From assembly GCA_041602815.1 (NCBI GenBank), contig JBFIFO010000044.1, positions 1-24,732 of the forward strand: a stretch of 24,732 nt of DNA, given 5' to 3'. A model generated the notes under the pieces. It did not search any database and was not told the origin of the DNA. It saw nothing but the letters and a program-made list of their open reading frames with translations. Below, in pieces: positions 16,480-23,773 of this stretch; the first letter of the stretch is position 1; every line of letters begins with the position of its first letter. This DNA comes from GCA-020356105 sp041602815 (lineage in GTDB: Bacteria; Pseudomonadota; Alphaproteobacteria; UBA8366; JADFVY01). A program made the position numbers and the translations under genes.

Positions 16480-17369
16480 GCGGTGCCGATCCGAAGGTCA
16501 TCGATGGCAAGGCGTTCGCGGCGGCGCTGCGCAGTCGTATCGCCGTGGTGGTCGCGGACCTGAAATCGAGCCAGGACCTCACACCGGGCCTCGCGGTGGT
16601 GCTGGTCGGCGAGAACCCGGCGAGCCAGATTTACGTCCGCTCGAAGGGCAAGCAGACCGAGGAGACCGGCATGAACAGCTTCCAGCACACCTTGCCGGCG
16701 GACACCGCGCAGGCGCAGCTGCTGTCGCTGATCGCATCCCTCAACGCCGATCCGCAGGTTCACGGCATCCTGGTCCAGCTGCCCCTGCCCGACCAGATCG
16801 ACGAGCAGGCGGTGATCGACGCGATCGACCCGGCCAAGGACGTCGACGGCTTCCATGTCGTCAACGCCGGGCGGCTGGCGACCGGCGGCAAGGCGATGGT
16901 TCCGTGCACGCCGCTCGGCTGCCTGATGCTGCTGCAGGACCGGCTGGGCGACCTGACCGGGCTGGAAGCGGTGATCGTCGGCCGCTCCAACATCGTCGGC
17001 AAGCCGATGGCGCAGCTCCTGCTCGGCGCGAATTGCACGGTGACGGTCGCCCATTCCCGAACGCGCGATTTGCCCGGGGTCTGCCGGCGTGCCGACATCC
17101 TGGTAGCGGCGGTCGGCCGGCCGCAAATGATCAAGGGCGACTGGATCAAGCCGGGCGCCGCCGTCATCGACGTCGGCATCAACCGGATCGATTCCGGTGG
17201 CGACCGACCAAAGATCGTGGGCGACGTGGACTTCGACGGTGCGAAGGAGTGGGCGGCAGCGATTACCCCGGTGCCCGGCGGAGTCGGCCCCATGACCATC
17301 GCGGTCCTGCTCCGCAATACGGTCGTCGCGGCCTGCCGGCAGAGAGGTATTGCGGAACCTGCGCTATAG
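16476..17369 (+). CDS. folD: Bifunctional methylenetetrahydrofolate dehydrogenase / cyclohydrolase FolD
   Basis: FolD interconverts 5,10-methylene-, methenyl- and 10-formyl-tetrahydrofolate in the cytoplasm, feeding purine and formyl-methionine synthesis. The 297-residue length is normal. The active site is visible as SQIYVRSKGK with Y53 and the catalytic lysine K57, then GILVQLPLP (97-105), the NADP-binding turn VGRSNIVGKP (168-177) and the C-terminal TPVPGGVGPMT (264-274). ATG 16476 was chosen because it overlaps the DUF167 stop (ATGA) with AAAGGA upstream; the in-frame ATG at 16458 would add six residues. Last gene of the yggT run. Confidence 0.97.
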   Translation: MSGADPKVIDGKAFAAALRSRIAVVVADLKSSQDLTPGLAVVLVGENPASQIYVRSKGKQTEETGMNSFQHTLPADTAQAQLLSLIASLNADPQVHGILVQLPLPDQIDEQAVIDAIDPAKDVDGFHVVNAGRLATGGKAMVPCTPLGCLMLLQDRLGDLTGLEAVIVGRSNIVGKPMAQLLLGANCTVTVAHSRTRDLPGVCRRADILVAAVGRPQMIKGDWIKPGAAVIDVGINRIDSGGDRPKIVGDVDFDGAKEWAAAITPVPGGVGPMTIAVLLRNTVVAACRQRGIAEPAL

Positions 17370-17480
17370 CGTGCACTGGCAGGGCGTCGGCGACGGGCCG
17401 CACCGCGACGGAGAATTCGTGCCGGCAAACCGATTCCGCTTGATATCATGACCGGCGGCGGGGAACCGGAGTGCCGGCCG

Positions 17481-18308
17481 ATGAACCTGATCGAGCGGAG
17501 CTTGGCAACGTCCCATGGCACGGTCGCGGTCGTCGACAGCGGCGCGACGGCGCAAGCGCTCCTGCTGATCCACGGGAATTCGATGTGCTGGCAGGCTTTC
17601 GCGGGCCAGTTTGACTCCCCGCTGGCGGCTAGGTACCGGATGATTGCCTTCGACCTGCCGGGACACGGCGCCTCGGCCGACGCTCGCGATCCCGAGCGGT
17701 CATACAGCATCCCCGCATACGCCGAGCTGGCACAGGAGGTCCTTGACGCGCTTGGCGTTACCGCCGGCGCGGTTCTCGGCTGGTCGCTCGGCGGCCATGT
17801 CGGGCTGGAGCTGATGGCGCGCTGGCACGGCCTGCGCGGCCTGATGATCGTCGGCACGCCGCCGGTGTCGCCCGGCCCCGAAGCGCTGAGCGAAGCGTTT
17901 CTGGCGTCGCCGTTGATGGCATTCGCCGGCCAGCGGGACGCGACTCCTGCCGAGTCGGACGCCTACGCCCGCGCTTGCTGCGGCCCTGCCGTCGAGCGAA
18001 TGCCCGCCCTGCGCGCGATGGCAGCGCGGACCGATGGCCGGGCGCGCTGGTACATGATGCGCCACGCCATGGCGGGACTGGGCATCGACGCGCGGCGAAT
18101 TGCCGAAACATCACCGATTCCGCTGGCTGTCGTCATCGGAGACGAAGATCCGTTCGTCAGCCGGCGCTATCTCGTGTCGCTACGGTACTCGGGCCTGTGG
18201 CGGGGTGCCGTGCAGGTCATGGAGGGCTGCGGCCACGCGCCGTTCCTCGACCGGCCGCCCGAATTCAACGCCCTTCTCGCATCGTTCCTCGCGGAAGCTT
18301 TGCGTTGA
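17481..18308 (+). CDS. Alpha/beta-fold hydrolase
   Basis: A 275-residue alpha/beta hydrolase. The oxyanion-hole motif LLIHGNS (28-34), the strand-turn FDLPGHGAS (58-66), the nucleophile elbow GWSLGG with S102, the acid in VIGDEDPF (D221 or D223) and the histidine in GCGHAPF (H252) make a full catalytic triad. The residues between about 130 and 205 form a cap domain that would set substrate preference. The substrate is not predictable. It is separated from folD by 111 bp and followed by a GC hairpin and the quorum-sensing genes. AHL lactonase or acylase activity cannot be claimed from sequence, though the position just before luxR makes it a fair question. ATG 17481 has GGAG 9 bases upstream; ATG 17448 has no such site. 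Confidence 0.88.
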   Translation: MNLIERSLATSHGTVAVVDSGATAQALLLIHGNSMCWQAFAGQFDSPLAARYRMIAFDLPGHGASADARDPERSYSIPAYAELAQEVLDALGVTAGAVLGWSLGGHVGLELMARWHGLRGLMIVGTPPVSPGPEALSEAFLASPLMAFAGQRDATPAESDAYARACCGPAVERMPALRAMAARTDGRARWYMMRHAMAGLGIDARRIAETSPIPLAVVIGDEDPFVSRRYLVSLRYSGLWRGAVQVMEGCGHAPFLDRPPEFNALLASFLAEALR

Positions 18309-18351
18309 TCCGTCCCGGTTCGCGCCATTGTACACGCACCTAAGGGTTACG

Positions 18352-18371
18352 GCGGGCGTGCACTCGCCCGC
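18352..18371 (+). terminator. GC-rich hairpin after the hydrolase gene
   Basis: A perfect 7-bp stem, GCGGGCG pairing with CGCCCGC, with a six-base loop (TGCACT). It sits 43 bp after the hydrolase stop and upstream of luxR. No run of T follows, only AT-rich sequence, so it may be a weak terminator or a control element in the luxR leader rather than a classical terminator. Confidence 0.35.
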
Positions 18372-18465
18372 ATATTAAGTTACTATGTGCAAAGGAATGA
18401 GGGATAACGGGTCGCCTCGGCACGGCGTTCTTGCGTCGCGGAGAGGCGATCGGCAGCGGAGGCCG

Positions 18466-19173
18466 ATGAGGGTCGACGACTTCATAGAAGCCTCAAACCG
18501 CGCGCAGACGTCGGAGGATTTGCTCGGCCTGTTCCAATCGGCCGTGGGCGAGTTCGGCTACGAGAATATTATCGTGGCCGAGGTCTGCGGCAACGACATC
18601 ATGGACCTGCCGATCCTCATCTGTCCGGAGGGGTATCCGGAGTACTACTTCGATTCCGGCTTCCAGGAGATCGATCCGGTGTTGCCGATCGCCATGACGG
18701 CGCGGCTACCATATCACTGGAAGGATATAGCACGGTCCATCGAACTCTCCCGGAAACAAGAGGATTTTTTCGATGAGTGCAACGATGTCGGCGTTGCCGA
18801 CGGGATCACGGTCCCGATCCACGGGCCGCGCGGCAACACGACGGTAATCAGCCTGAGCTGCCGCGAACGCAGCGCCGATACCGAGCGATTCACGCCGTAC
18901 ATCAATATGCTGGCCGTGCAGTTCGACGCCGTGCGCTGGCGGCGCATGCACCCCGAGGCCGGCATGGAACAGCCGATCGTGCTGACGGCGCGTGAACGCG
19001 AATGCCTGCGCTGGTGCAAGGCCGGCAAGAGCGCCTGGGAGATCAGCCAGCTCTTGGGCATCTCGGAGCGAACCGCCCAGTTCCATATCTCCAACGCAAT
19101 GGCCAAGCTGGGGGCATCGAGTCGGATTGCCGCGGTCGTGGTGGCGATTCAAAGAGGGTTGCTGAGCCTTTGA
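18466..19173 (+). CDS. LuxR-family quorum-sensing regulator (AHL-binding domain plus HTH)
   Basis: A 235-residue LuxR-type transcription factor. Using ATG 18466 the classical autoinducer-pocket residues fall at TraR-like numbers: Y61, D70 (in IDPVLP), W85 (PYHWKD) and G113 (ADGITVP), which supports this start; GGAGG lies only 3 bases upstream. Residue 57, usually tryptophan, is tyrosine here. The C-terminal DNA-binding domain is complete: LTARERECLRWCKAGKS (173-189, with E177, L181, G187) and the helix-turn-helix WEISQLLGISERTAQFHISNAMAKLG (191-216). It lies directly before a luxI-type synthase on the same strand, with a lux box between, so it probably binds the signal made by its neighbour and drives luxI in a feedback loop. 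Whether it activates or represses is not shown by the sequence. Confidence 0.93.
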   Translation: MRVDDFIEASNRAQTSEDLLGLFQSAVGEFGYENIIVAEVCGNDIMDLPILICPEGYPEYYFDSGFQEIDPVLPIAMTARLPYHWKDIARSIELSRKQEDFFDECNDVGVADGITVPIHGPRGNTTVISLSCRERSADTERFTPYINMLAVQFDAVRWRRMHPEAGMEQPIVLTARERECLRWCKAGKSAWEISQLLGISERTAQFHISNAMAKLGASSRIAAVVVAIQRGLLSL

Positions 19174-19188
19174 GGCCGCGGCCGGGCT

Positions 19189-19208
19189 ACCTGTAGGACT
19201 CGACAGTA
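19189..19208 (+). promoter_or_regulatory. lux box upstream of luxI
   Basis: ACCTGTAGGACTCGACAGTA matches the classical Vibrio fischeri lux box ACCTGTAGGATCGTACAGGT at 14 of 20 bases, including the first ten in a row. It has the CTGT and ACAG core half-sites with the same 8-base spacing. It lies 61 bp before the luxI start. A site of this kind centred near -42 would place transcription start around 19240. The -10 box is not clear (TGATTT at 19228-19233 is one candidate). Confidence 0.8.
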
Positions 19209-19268
19209 TCTTAGTGCGCGGAAGCCTGATTTCCTCGTTCCTGGCATATCGGGAGGAGGAAACGGGAC

Positions 19269-19904
19269 ATGATTGATGTCGTCACGCTGGCCACGGCGCA
19301 CTTGTTCGGCGATGCCCTCGCTTCGCAGGCGCGCCTTCGGTACCGGATGTTCGTAGGCTGTCGCAGCATCGACCACGCCCATTTCGACGGCATGGAATAC
19401 GATCGGTTCGACACGCCGTCGGCTGTCTATCTGGTGTGGCGCGACGCCTGCGGCGAGACCCGCTGCATGGCACGTCTCCTCCGGACGACGGAACCCTACA
19501 TGGTCAAATCGTTCTGGCCGCACCTCGCGGAAGACACGGATCTGCCTTCGTCACCGGAGGTTTGGGAGGGGACACGCCTGTGTGCCGACATCGCGCTCGA
19601 CAGGCGGATGCGCCAGCGGGCGCTCGCCGAGGTGTTGTGCGGCGTCACCGAATATCTCGAGCTGCAGGGTGCGAAAAAGCTGATCGGCGTGACGTCGCGC
19701 GCCCAAGCCATGCGGCTGTTCCCGCGCGACCTGGAATGGCTCGGCGAAGATTCCTTCATCGAGGGGCGCATGGAGTCGGCATTCCGCATTCCCGTGCGCT
19801 CCATAGAGCCGGTCGGCGCGCGGGATCGGTATGGATTCGGTGCGAGCGTTCTGTGCATGGACGGCCGGATCCCGGAACTCGTAGAGGGCATGAGGGCGGC
19901 CTGA
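19269..19904 (+). CDS. LuxI-type acyl-homoserine-lactone synthase
   Basis: A 211-residue autoinducer synthase. LuxI-family enzymes make N-acyl-homoserine lactones from S-adenosylmethionine and an acyl carrier (acyl-ACP, or acyl-CoA in some groups). The conserved residues fall close to their standard positions: R24 and F28 (LRYRMF), D45 and D48 (EYDRFD), R69 (CMARLL), E100 and R103 (VWEGTR). The usual W34 is isoleucine here. The overall look (GMEYDRFDTPSAVYLVWRD, TEPYMVKSFWPHL) reminds me of the BjaI/RpaI-like group in alphaproteobacteria, some of which use CoA thioesters; this is recollection, not a search. A strong GGAGGAGG ribosome site precedes the ATG, and a lux box lies upstream, so positive feedback by the LuxR is likely. 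The stop overlaps the next small gene. Confidence 0.95.
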   Translation: MIDVVTLATAHLFGDALASQARLRYRMFVGCRSIDHAHFDGMEYDRFDTPSAVYLVWRDACGETRCMARLLRTTEPYMVKSFWPHLAEDTDLPSSPEVWEGTRLCADIALDRRMRQRALAEVLCGVTEYLELQGAKKLIGVTSRAQAMRLFPRDLEWLGEDSFIEGRMESAFRIPVRSIEPVGARDRYGFGASVLCMDGRIPELVEGMRAA

Positions 19905-20122
19905 TGAATATCCACGACAAGCGTAACGTGACGGGCGGCGGCGCCAGACAGATCGCCTCGGACATGAGCGAAGCGGTCTCCTACCTGATCGGCGTCGCAC
20001 TTTCGGCCGGTCTGGGAGACGTTGCCCGCAAACTGAACGACGTGAATCTCGACCTGCAATGCGTGCAGCTTGCCGCGAAGGAGGATGAGCAACCGGAGCA
20101 GCGTCGCGCCATTCAGCATTGA
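19904..20122 (+). CDS. Small protein of unknown function directly behind luxI
   Basis: A 72-residue protein whose ATG shares one base with the luxI stop (TGATG), so it is almost certainly co-translated with the synthase and under the same lux box. The N-terminus (MNIHDKRNVTGGGA) is polar. Residues about 17-56 form a likely helical pair with the pattern MSEAVSYLIGVALSAGLGDVARKL and VNLDLQCVQLA. The end is charged (KEDEQPEQRR). It is too short and too polar overall for a typical membrane protein. I do not recognise a family. Its pattern resembles the next small gene product: both have YL, then a helix of Ala/Gly/Leu, then a second helix ending in Cys. It could modulate LuxR or LuxI or be a quorum-regulated effector; both are guesses. 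Confidence 0.75.
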   Translation: MNIHDKRNVTGGGARQIASDMSEAVSYLIGVALSAGLGDVARKLNDVNLDLQCVQLAAKEDEQPEQRRAIQH

Positions 20123-20205
20123 GATGGCGCTCGCCATGCGGCTCGGCCGCAAAACCCGGCGCCCGCAACGGCAAAGGGAAGGTACTCAAGCATGAGGATA
20201 GAGCG

Positions 20206-20430
20206 ATGATGGTTGTCAGCGAAAACGAGCACACCGAGGAAACGATCAAGGCCGAGCTCGAGCAACTCTATCTTGCCGCAGGCTACATTCATGCCGAGCA
20301 AGGCAACATGGAAATCGCCATGAACCTGATCGGCGCCGCGATCGCGGAACTGGAATGCATTCTCGAGACCCGGAAACAGCCGACCATGCGGCTGGTCCAT
20401 GACGCCGACAAGATCTGCGATGAGGGCTAG
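20206..20430 (+). CDS. Second small protein of unknown function in the luxI cluster
   Basis: A 74-residue acidic, helix-rich protein beginning MMVVSENEHTEETIKAELEQLYLAAGYIH. The middle (EQGNMEIAMNLIGAAIAELECI) looks like the second arm of a helical hairpin. ATG 20206 was chosen because GAGGA lies 7 bases upstream; the frame also opens at 20119, but those residues (MRWRSPCGSAAKP) overlap the previous gene's end and look non-coding. It lies 83 bp behind the first small gene, in the same direction. I recognise no family. It shares spacing features with its neighbour (YL, then about 26-29 residues to a cysteine), which may mean distant relatedness. Confidence 0.7.
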   Translation: MMVVSENEHTEETIKAELEQLYLAAGYIHAEQGNMEIAMNLIGAAIAELECILETRKQPTMRLVHDADKICDEG

Positions 20431-20483
20431 AGTCGCGCGATAGCGGGCTGGACGATCGATCCTGCCGCCGCGATAATCGGCCG

Positions 20484-21200
20484 ATGGCCGGCTCGATCGA
20501 AATCCTGATTGTGGCCGTCGGCTGTTTTGTCGGCGGCCATTTCGTGTTGTCCAGCATCGGCGTGCGAACGCCGCTGATCGGGGCTCTTGGCGAGACCGGA
20601 TTCCGGATCGTGTACTCGCTGGCTGCGGTGGCAGCGCTGACCTGGACGATCGTCGCTTACGGGGCGGCGCCCTACGAGGAATTGTGGCAGGCGGGTCCCG
20701 GCCTGTTACACGTGCCGGCCTTCTTGATGCCGTTCGCCTGCATTCTGGTCGTCGCCGGCCTGACGACGCGGACCGTTACCATGGTGGGCGGCGAGTCGTT
20801 GACGCGCGATCCGCAGCCGGCCTCGGGAATCGCCACCATCACGCGCCATCCCTTCCTGTGGGGAGTCGCGTTGTGGGCCGTCGGACACATTGCCGCCAAC
20901 GGCGACGTGGCAAGCCTCGTTCTGTTCGGCGGTATGGCTCTGCTGGCGTTCGGCGGGATGGTCCACATCGACCGGCGGCGCCAGGCGACACTGGGTGCGG
21001 ATTGGGGCCCGGTGGCGATAACCACGTCCATCGTACCGTTCGTCGCCGCCCTGCAGGGGCGTACGCGGATCGACTGGCACGGCATCGGATGGGCACGCCT
21101 CGCGGGCGGCATCGCGCTCGCCGTCGCGCTGCCGTTCCTGCACCCCTGGCTTTCGGGCAAGACGATCGTTCCCGATTTCATCCTGCAGCTCGTCCAATGA
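20484..21200 (+). CDS. NnrU family membrane protein (copy 1)
   Basis: A 238-residue inner membrane protein with about six hydrophobic segments. NnrU proteins were first noted beside denitrification genes and share a fold theme with isoprenylcysteine methyltransferase-like membrane proteins; their reaction is not established. Family marks are ITRHPFLWGVALWAVGHIAANGD (about 112-134) and LQGRTRIDWHGIGW (192-205). No denitrification genes are present here. It overlaps the second copy by four bases (ATGA), showing coupled translation. The 53-bp gap after the second small gene contains no evident promoter or terminator, so read-through from the lux-controlled transcript is possible. Confidence 0.85.
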   Translation: MAGSIEILIVAVGCFVGGHFVLSSIGVRTPLIGALGETGFRIVYSLAAVAALTWTIVAYGAAPYEELWQAGPGLLHVPAFLMPFACILVVAGLTTRTVTMVGGESLTRDPQPASGIATITRHPFLWGVALWAVGHIAANGDVASLVLFGGMALLAFGGMVHIDRRRQATLGADWGPVAITTSIVPFVAALQGRTRIDWHGIGWARLAGGIALAVALPFLHPWLSGKTIVPDFILQLVQ

Positions 21201-21889
21201 CGGGGTTCCTGCCGCTGATCGCGCTCTTGGCGGCGTTTGTGGCGGTACATACGGTCATATCGCGGCCGATCTTCCGCGAGCCGCTGGTGCGGCGGCTCGG
21301 GCGCCGCGGCTTTGCGACGTTTCACGGCATCATCTCTGTGCTTGGGATGGCGGCGGCCTACTGGGCCTATGTCCGCGCCCCCTATCTCGAGCTGTGGCCG
21401 CCCCTGGCCATGTTGCGGGTCGTGCCGGCGCTTGCGATGCCGATTGCGCTGCTCCTGACGGTCGCGAGCTTTACGACGCCGTATGCCGGGCTGAGCGGCG
21501 ACCGGTTGCCCGAAGGCGACAATCCGGCGCCTGGAATCCTCGGTCTGACGCGCCATCCGGCACCCTGGGCGCTGATCCTGTGGAGCGCCAGCCATATCGT
21601 TGCCAACGGCGACCTCGCGGGTGTGCTGTTCTTCGGCACATTCCTGGTCTTCGCCGCGTTTGCGCCGGCGCTGGTGGACAGCCGGCGCCGGCGATTGTGC
21701 GGCAGCGCCGCATGGCAGCGTTTTGCCGCCGCCACGGCGACGACGCCGTTCCTTGCGGCGTTCCAGGGGCGCACCCGGATCGACTGGCGGGGCATCGGCT
21801 GGAAACCGGTTGTGATCGGCCTCGCCCTGTATGCGGTGCTCGTGCCGCTCCACGACCTGGTGTTCGGTGTGCCGGCAATCGCCCACTGA
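21197..21889 (+). CDS. NnrU family membrane protein (copy 2)
   Basis: A 230-residue membrane protein starting MTGFLPLIALLAAFVAVHTVISRP. It shares the family marks with copy 1: LTRHPAPWALILWSASHIVANGD and FQGRTRIDWRGIGW, at similar relative positions, so the two genes are an old tandem duplication that has diverged widely elsewhere. The ATG lies in the overlap with the stop of copy 1; the frame is open further upstream only as a shadow inside copy 1. Function is unknown beyond the family link to membrane-embedded redox or methyl-transfer-like proteins. The two may work as a heterodimer, which is an inference from coupling and duplication. Confidence 0.85.
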   Translation: MTGFLPLIALLAAFVAVHTVISRPIFREPLVRRLGRRGFATFHGIISVLGMAAAYWAYVRAPYLELWPPLAMLRVVPALAMPIALLLTVASFTTPYAGLSGDRLPEGDNPAPGILGLTRHPAPWALILWSASHIVANGDLAGVLFFGTFLVFAAFAPALVDSRRRRLCGSAAWQRFAAATATTPFLAAFQGRTRIDWRGIGWKPVVIGLALYAVLVPLHDLVFGVPAIAH

Positions 21890-21952
21890 GCGCCGGATTG
21901 CCGATTTCCAGCCTTGTTTTGCCGCAATTTCGTGCCAACATGCGGGGCAGAG

Positions 21953-23773
21953 ATGCAAACATCCTTCGTCGCCCCGATTCTTGCTGCAGTCGCCTTGCTG
22001 CTGTCCGGTTGCAGTGAGAGGAACGGATTGGAGAGAATCCTGCCCTTTTCGATCGGGTCGACATCCGGAATCGCGTACACCGTCTCGCTCGAGGGCGACC
22101 TGCCGCGAGAGCTGCGCGACGTCCTCGAAGCCAATTCGCAGCTTGTCCTGCTGAAGGGCGAGCCACCGAGCAGCCGGGCGGCGTTGCGCCGGCGAACGGC
22201 CACCGATGTCGATACCCTGCGTTCCGTCCTGCGGTCGGAAGGATATTACGGCGGAACCGTAGAGGCCGCGACGGATGAGGCGGCCGATCCGGTTGCGATC
22301 CGGCTGACGGTTTCGCCGGGGCCGCAATACCGCGTGCAATCGTTCGACATTTCCTATGTCGGCGATCGGGCCGACAGCGAGACGCTGCCGGTCGATGCCG
22401 GGCCACTCGGCTACGTGCCCGACATGCCGGGCCGTGGTGTCGACATCGTGGCGATCACAGACAAATTACTGGAGGTTCTGGGACAAACGGGCCGTCCGAA
22501 GGCGGCGGTCGTGGACCGCAAGGCCGTCGTCGACCACGACGTTGCCGCGCTCATGGTCAGGGTGCGGATCGACCCCGGTCCGCCCACACGTTTCGGCCCG
22601 CTCACGATTTCCGGACTGACCGACGTCGAGGAGGATTATCTGCGCCAGATCCTCGACTGGCCGGAAGGCAAGACCTACGACAAGCGCGAGCTCGACAGGG
22701 CGCGACGAATCCTGGCCGCCACCAACCTGTTCCGGTCGGTCCACGTCGACCCGGCGGATACCGTCACGACCGACGGGATGCTGCCGGTCACCGCGGATCT
22801 CACGGAGGCGAAGCATCGCACGATCGCGGCCGGCATCAATTACTCCACCTCCGAGGGAGTCGGCGGCGAGTTGTCGTGGGAGCACCGCAATCTCGCCGGA
22901 CGCCAGGAACGGCTGCGGCTTTCCGCCGAGGCCTCGGAAATCCGCCAGGAGGGCGTCGTCGACTTCCGCAAACCGCAATTCCTGCAACGCGATCTGACAC
23001 TGCGTCTCAACGGCACGGCCCGTAGCCAGCAGACCGACGCCTACGACGAGCAGACAGCCGGTGGACTCGTAGGCCTGGAGAAGCGGTACCGCGAGATCTG
23101 GACGGCCGGCATCAGCGTATCGGCCGAATATTCGCGAATCGACGAGGACGGCGTCGACTCGACCTACGCGCTGATCGGCATCCCCGTCAACGCATCGCGC
23201 GACGGCACGGACGATCTGCTCGACCCGCGCAGGGGAACGCGGTTGCAGATCGGCGTAACGCCGTATTTCGCAACGATCGAGGACGACGTGAGTTTCACGG
23301 TTTTCGAGTTGTCCGGCTCGGCCTACTATGGCCTCGGGAAGGAACGCCGCGTGGTCCCCGCGGTCCGCGCCCGCATCGGGACCATCGTTGGCGCGGAGAC
23401 GCTGAATATACCGATCACCAAGCGCTTCTTTTCCGGTGGCGGCGGATCGGTGCGCGGGTATGAATTCCAGAAGGTCGGTCCCCTGGCTACGGACGGCGAT
23501 CCGGTCGGCGGTCGTTCGGTGGTGGAGGCCGGATTCGAATTGCGCTGGCAGGCCACCGACAAATTCGGGTTCGTGCCCTTCGCGGAAGGCGGCAACGTGT
23601 ATGATGACCAGACGCCGGATTTCAGTGAGGATTTGTTGTGGGCGGCCGGCCTCGGAATTCGCTACTTCACCATCGCCGGGCCGATTCGCCTGGACGTGGC
23701 CTTCCCCCTGAACAAGCGGGACGGCATCGATGACGACTACCAGTTCTATGTCAGCCTGGGCCAGGCTTTCTAG
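21953..23773 (+). CDS. tamA: TamA-like outer membrane assembly protein (BamA/Omp85 family)
   Basis: A 606-residue Omp85-family protein. After an N-terminal signal come POTRA-type domains: about 30-115 (with GYYGGTVEA), about 120-200 (PGPQYRVQSFDI) and about 210-280 (PGPPTRFGPLTI and LDRARRILAATNLFRSVHV). A 16-strand-type beta-barrel follows, with the conserved GGGGSVRGYEF loop (near 500) and a C-terminal phenylalanine (LGQAF) as outer membrane beta-signal. TamA works with TamB in autotransporter or outer membrane assembly and lipid transport, and the tamB-like gene follows at once. The start MQTSFVAPIL at 21953 was chosen since it opens a clean signal peptide; the frame opens at 21914. Unusually, the signal ends in LLSGC (C20), a lipobox, so the protein may be lipidated rather than cut by signal peptidase I. 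Confidence 0.93.
   Translation: MQTSFVAPILAAVALLLSGCSERNGLERILPFSIGSTSGIAYTVSLEGDLPRELRDVLEANSQLVLLKGEPPSSRAALRRRTATDVDTLRSVLRSEGYYGGTVEAATDEAADPVAIRLTVSPGPQYRVQSFDISYVGDRADSETLPVDAGPLGYVPDMPGRGVDIVAITDKLLEVLGQTGRPKAAVVDRKAVVDHDVAALMVRVRIDPGPPTRFGPLTISGLTDVEEDYLRQILDWPEGKTYDKRELDRARRILAATNLFRSVHVDPADTVTTDGMLPVTADLTEAKHRTIAAGINYSTSEGVGGELSWEHRNLAGRQERLRLSAEASEIRQEGVVDFRKPQFLQRDLTLRLNGTARSQQTDAYDEQTAGGLVGLEKRYREIWTAGISVSAEYSRIDEDGVDSTYALIGIPVNASRDGTDDLLDPRRGTRLQIGVTPYFATIEDDVSFTVFELSGSAYYGLGKERRVVPAVRARIGTIVGAETLNIPITKRFFSGGGGSVRGYEFQKVGPLATDGDPVGGRSVVEAGFELRWQATDKFGFVPFAEGGNVYDDQTPDFSEDLLWAAGLGIRYFTIAGPIRLDVAFPLNKRDGIDDDYQFYVSLGQAF

Noticed and set aside
20672..22339. 555-residue minus-strand frame opposite the NnrU genes and tamA start
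   Set aside because: Arg/Gln/Pro-rich shadow; it spans several well-supported plus-strand genes.
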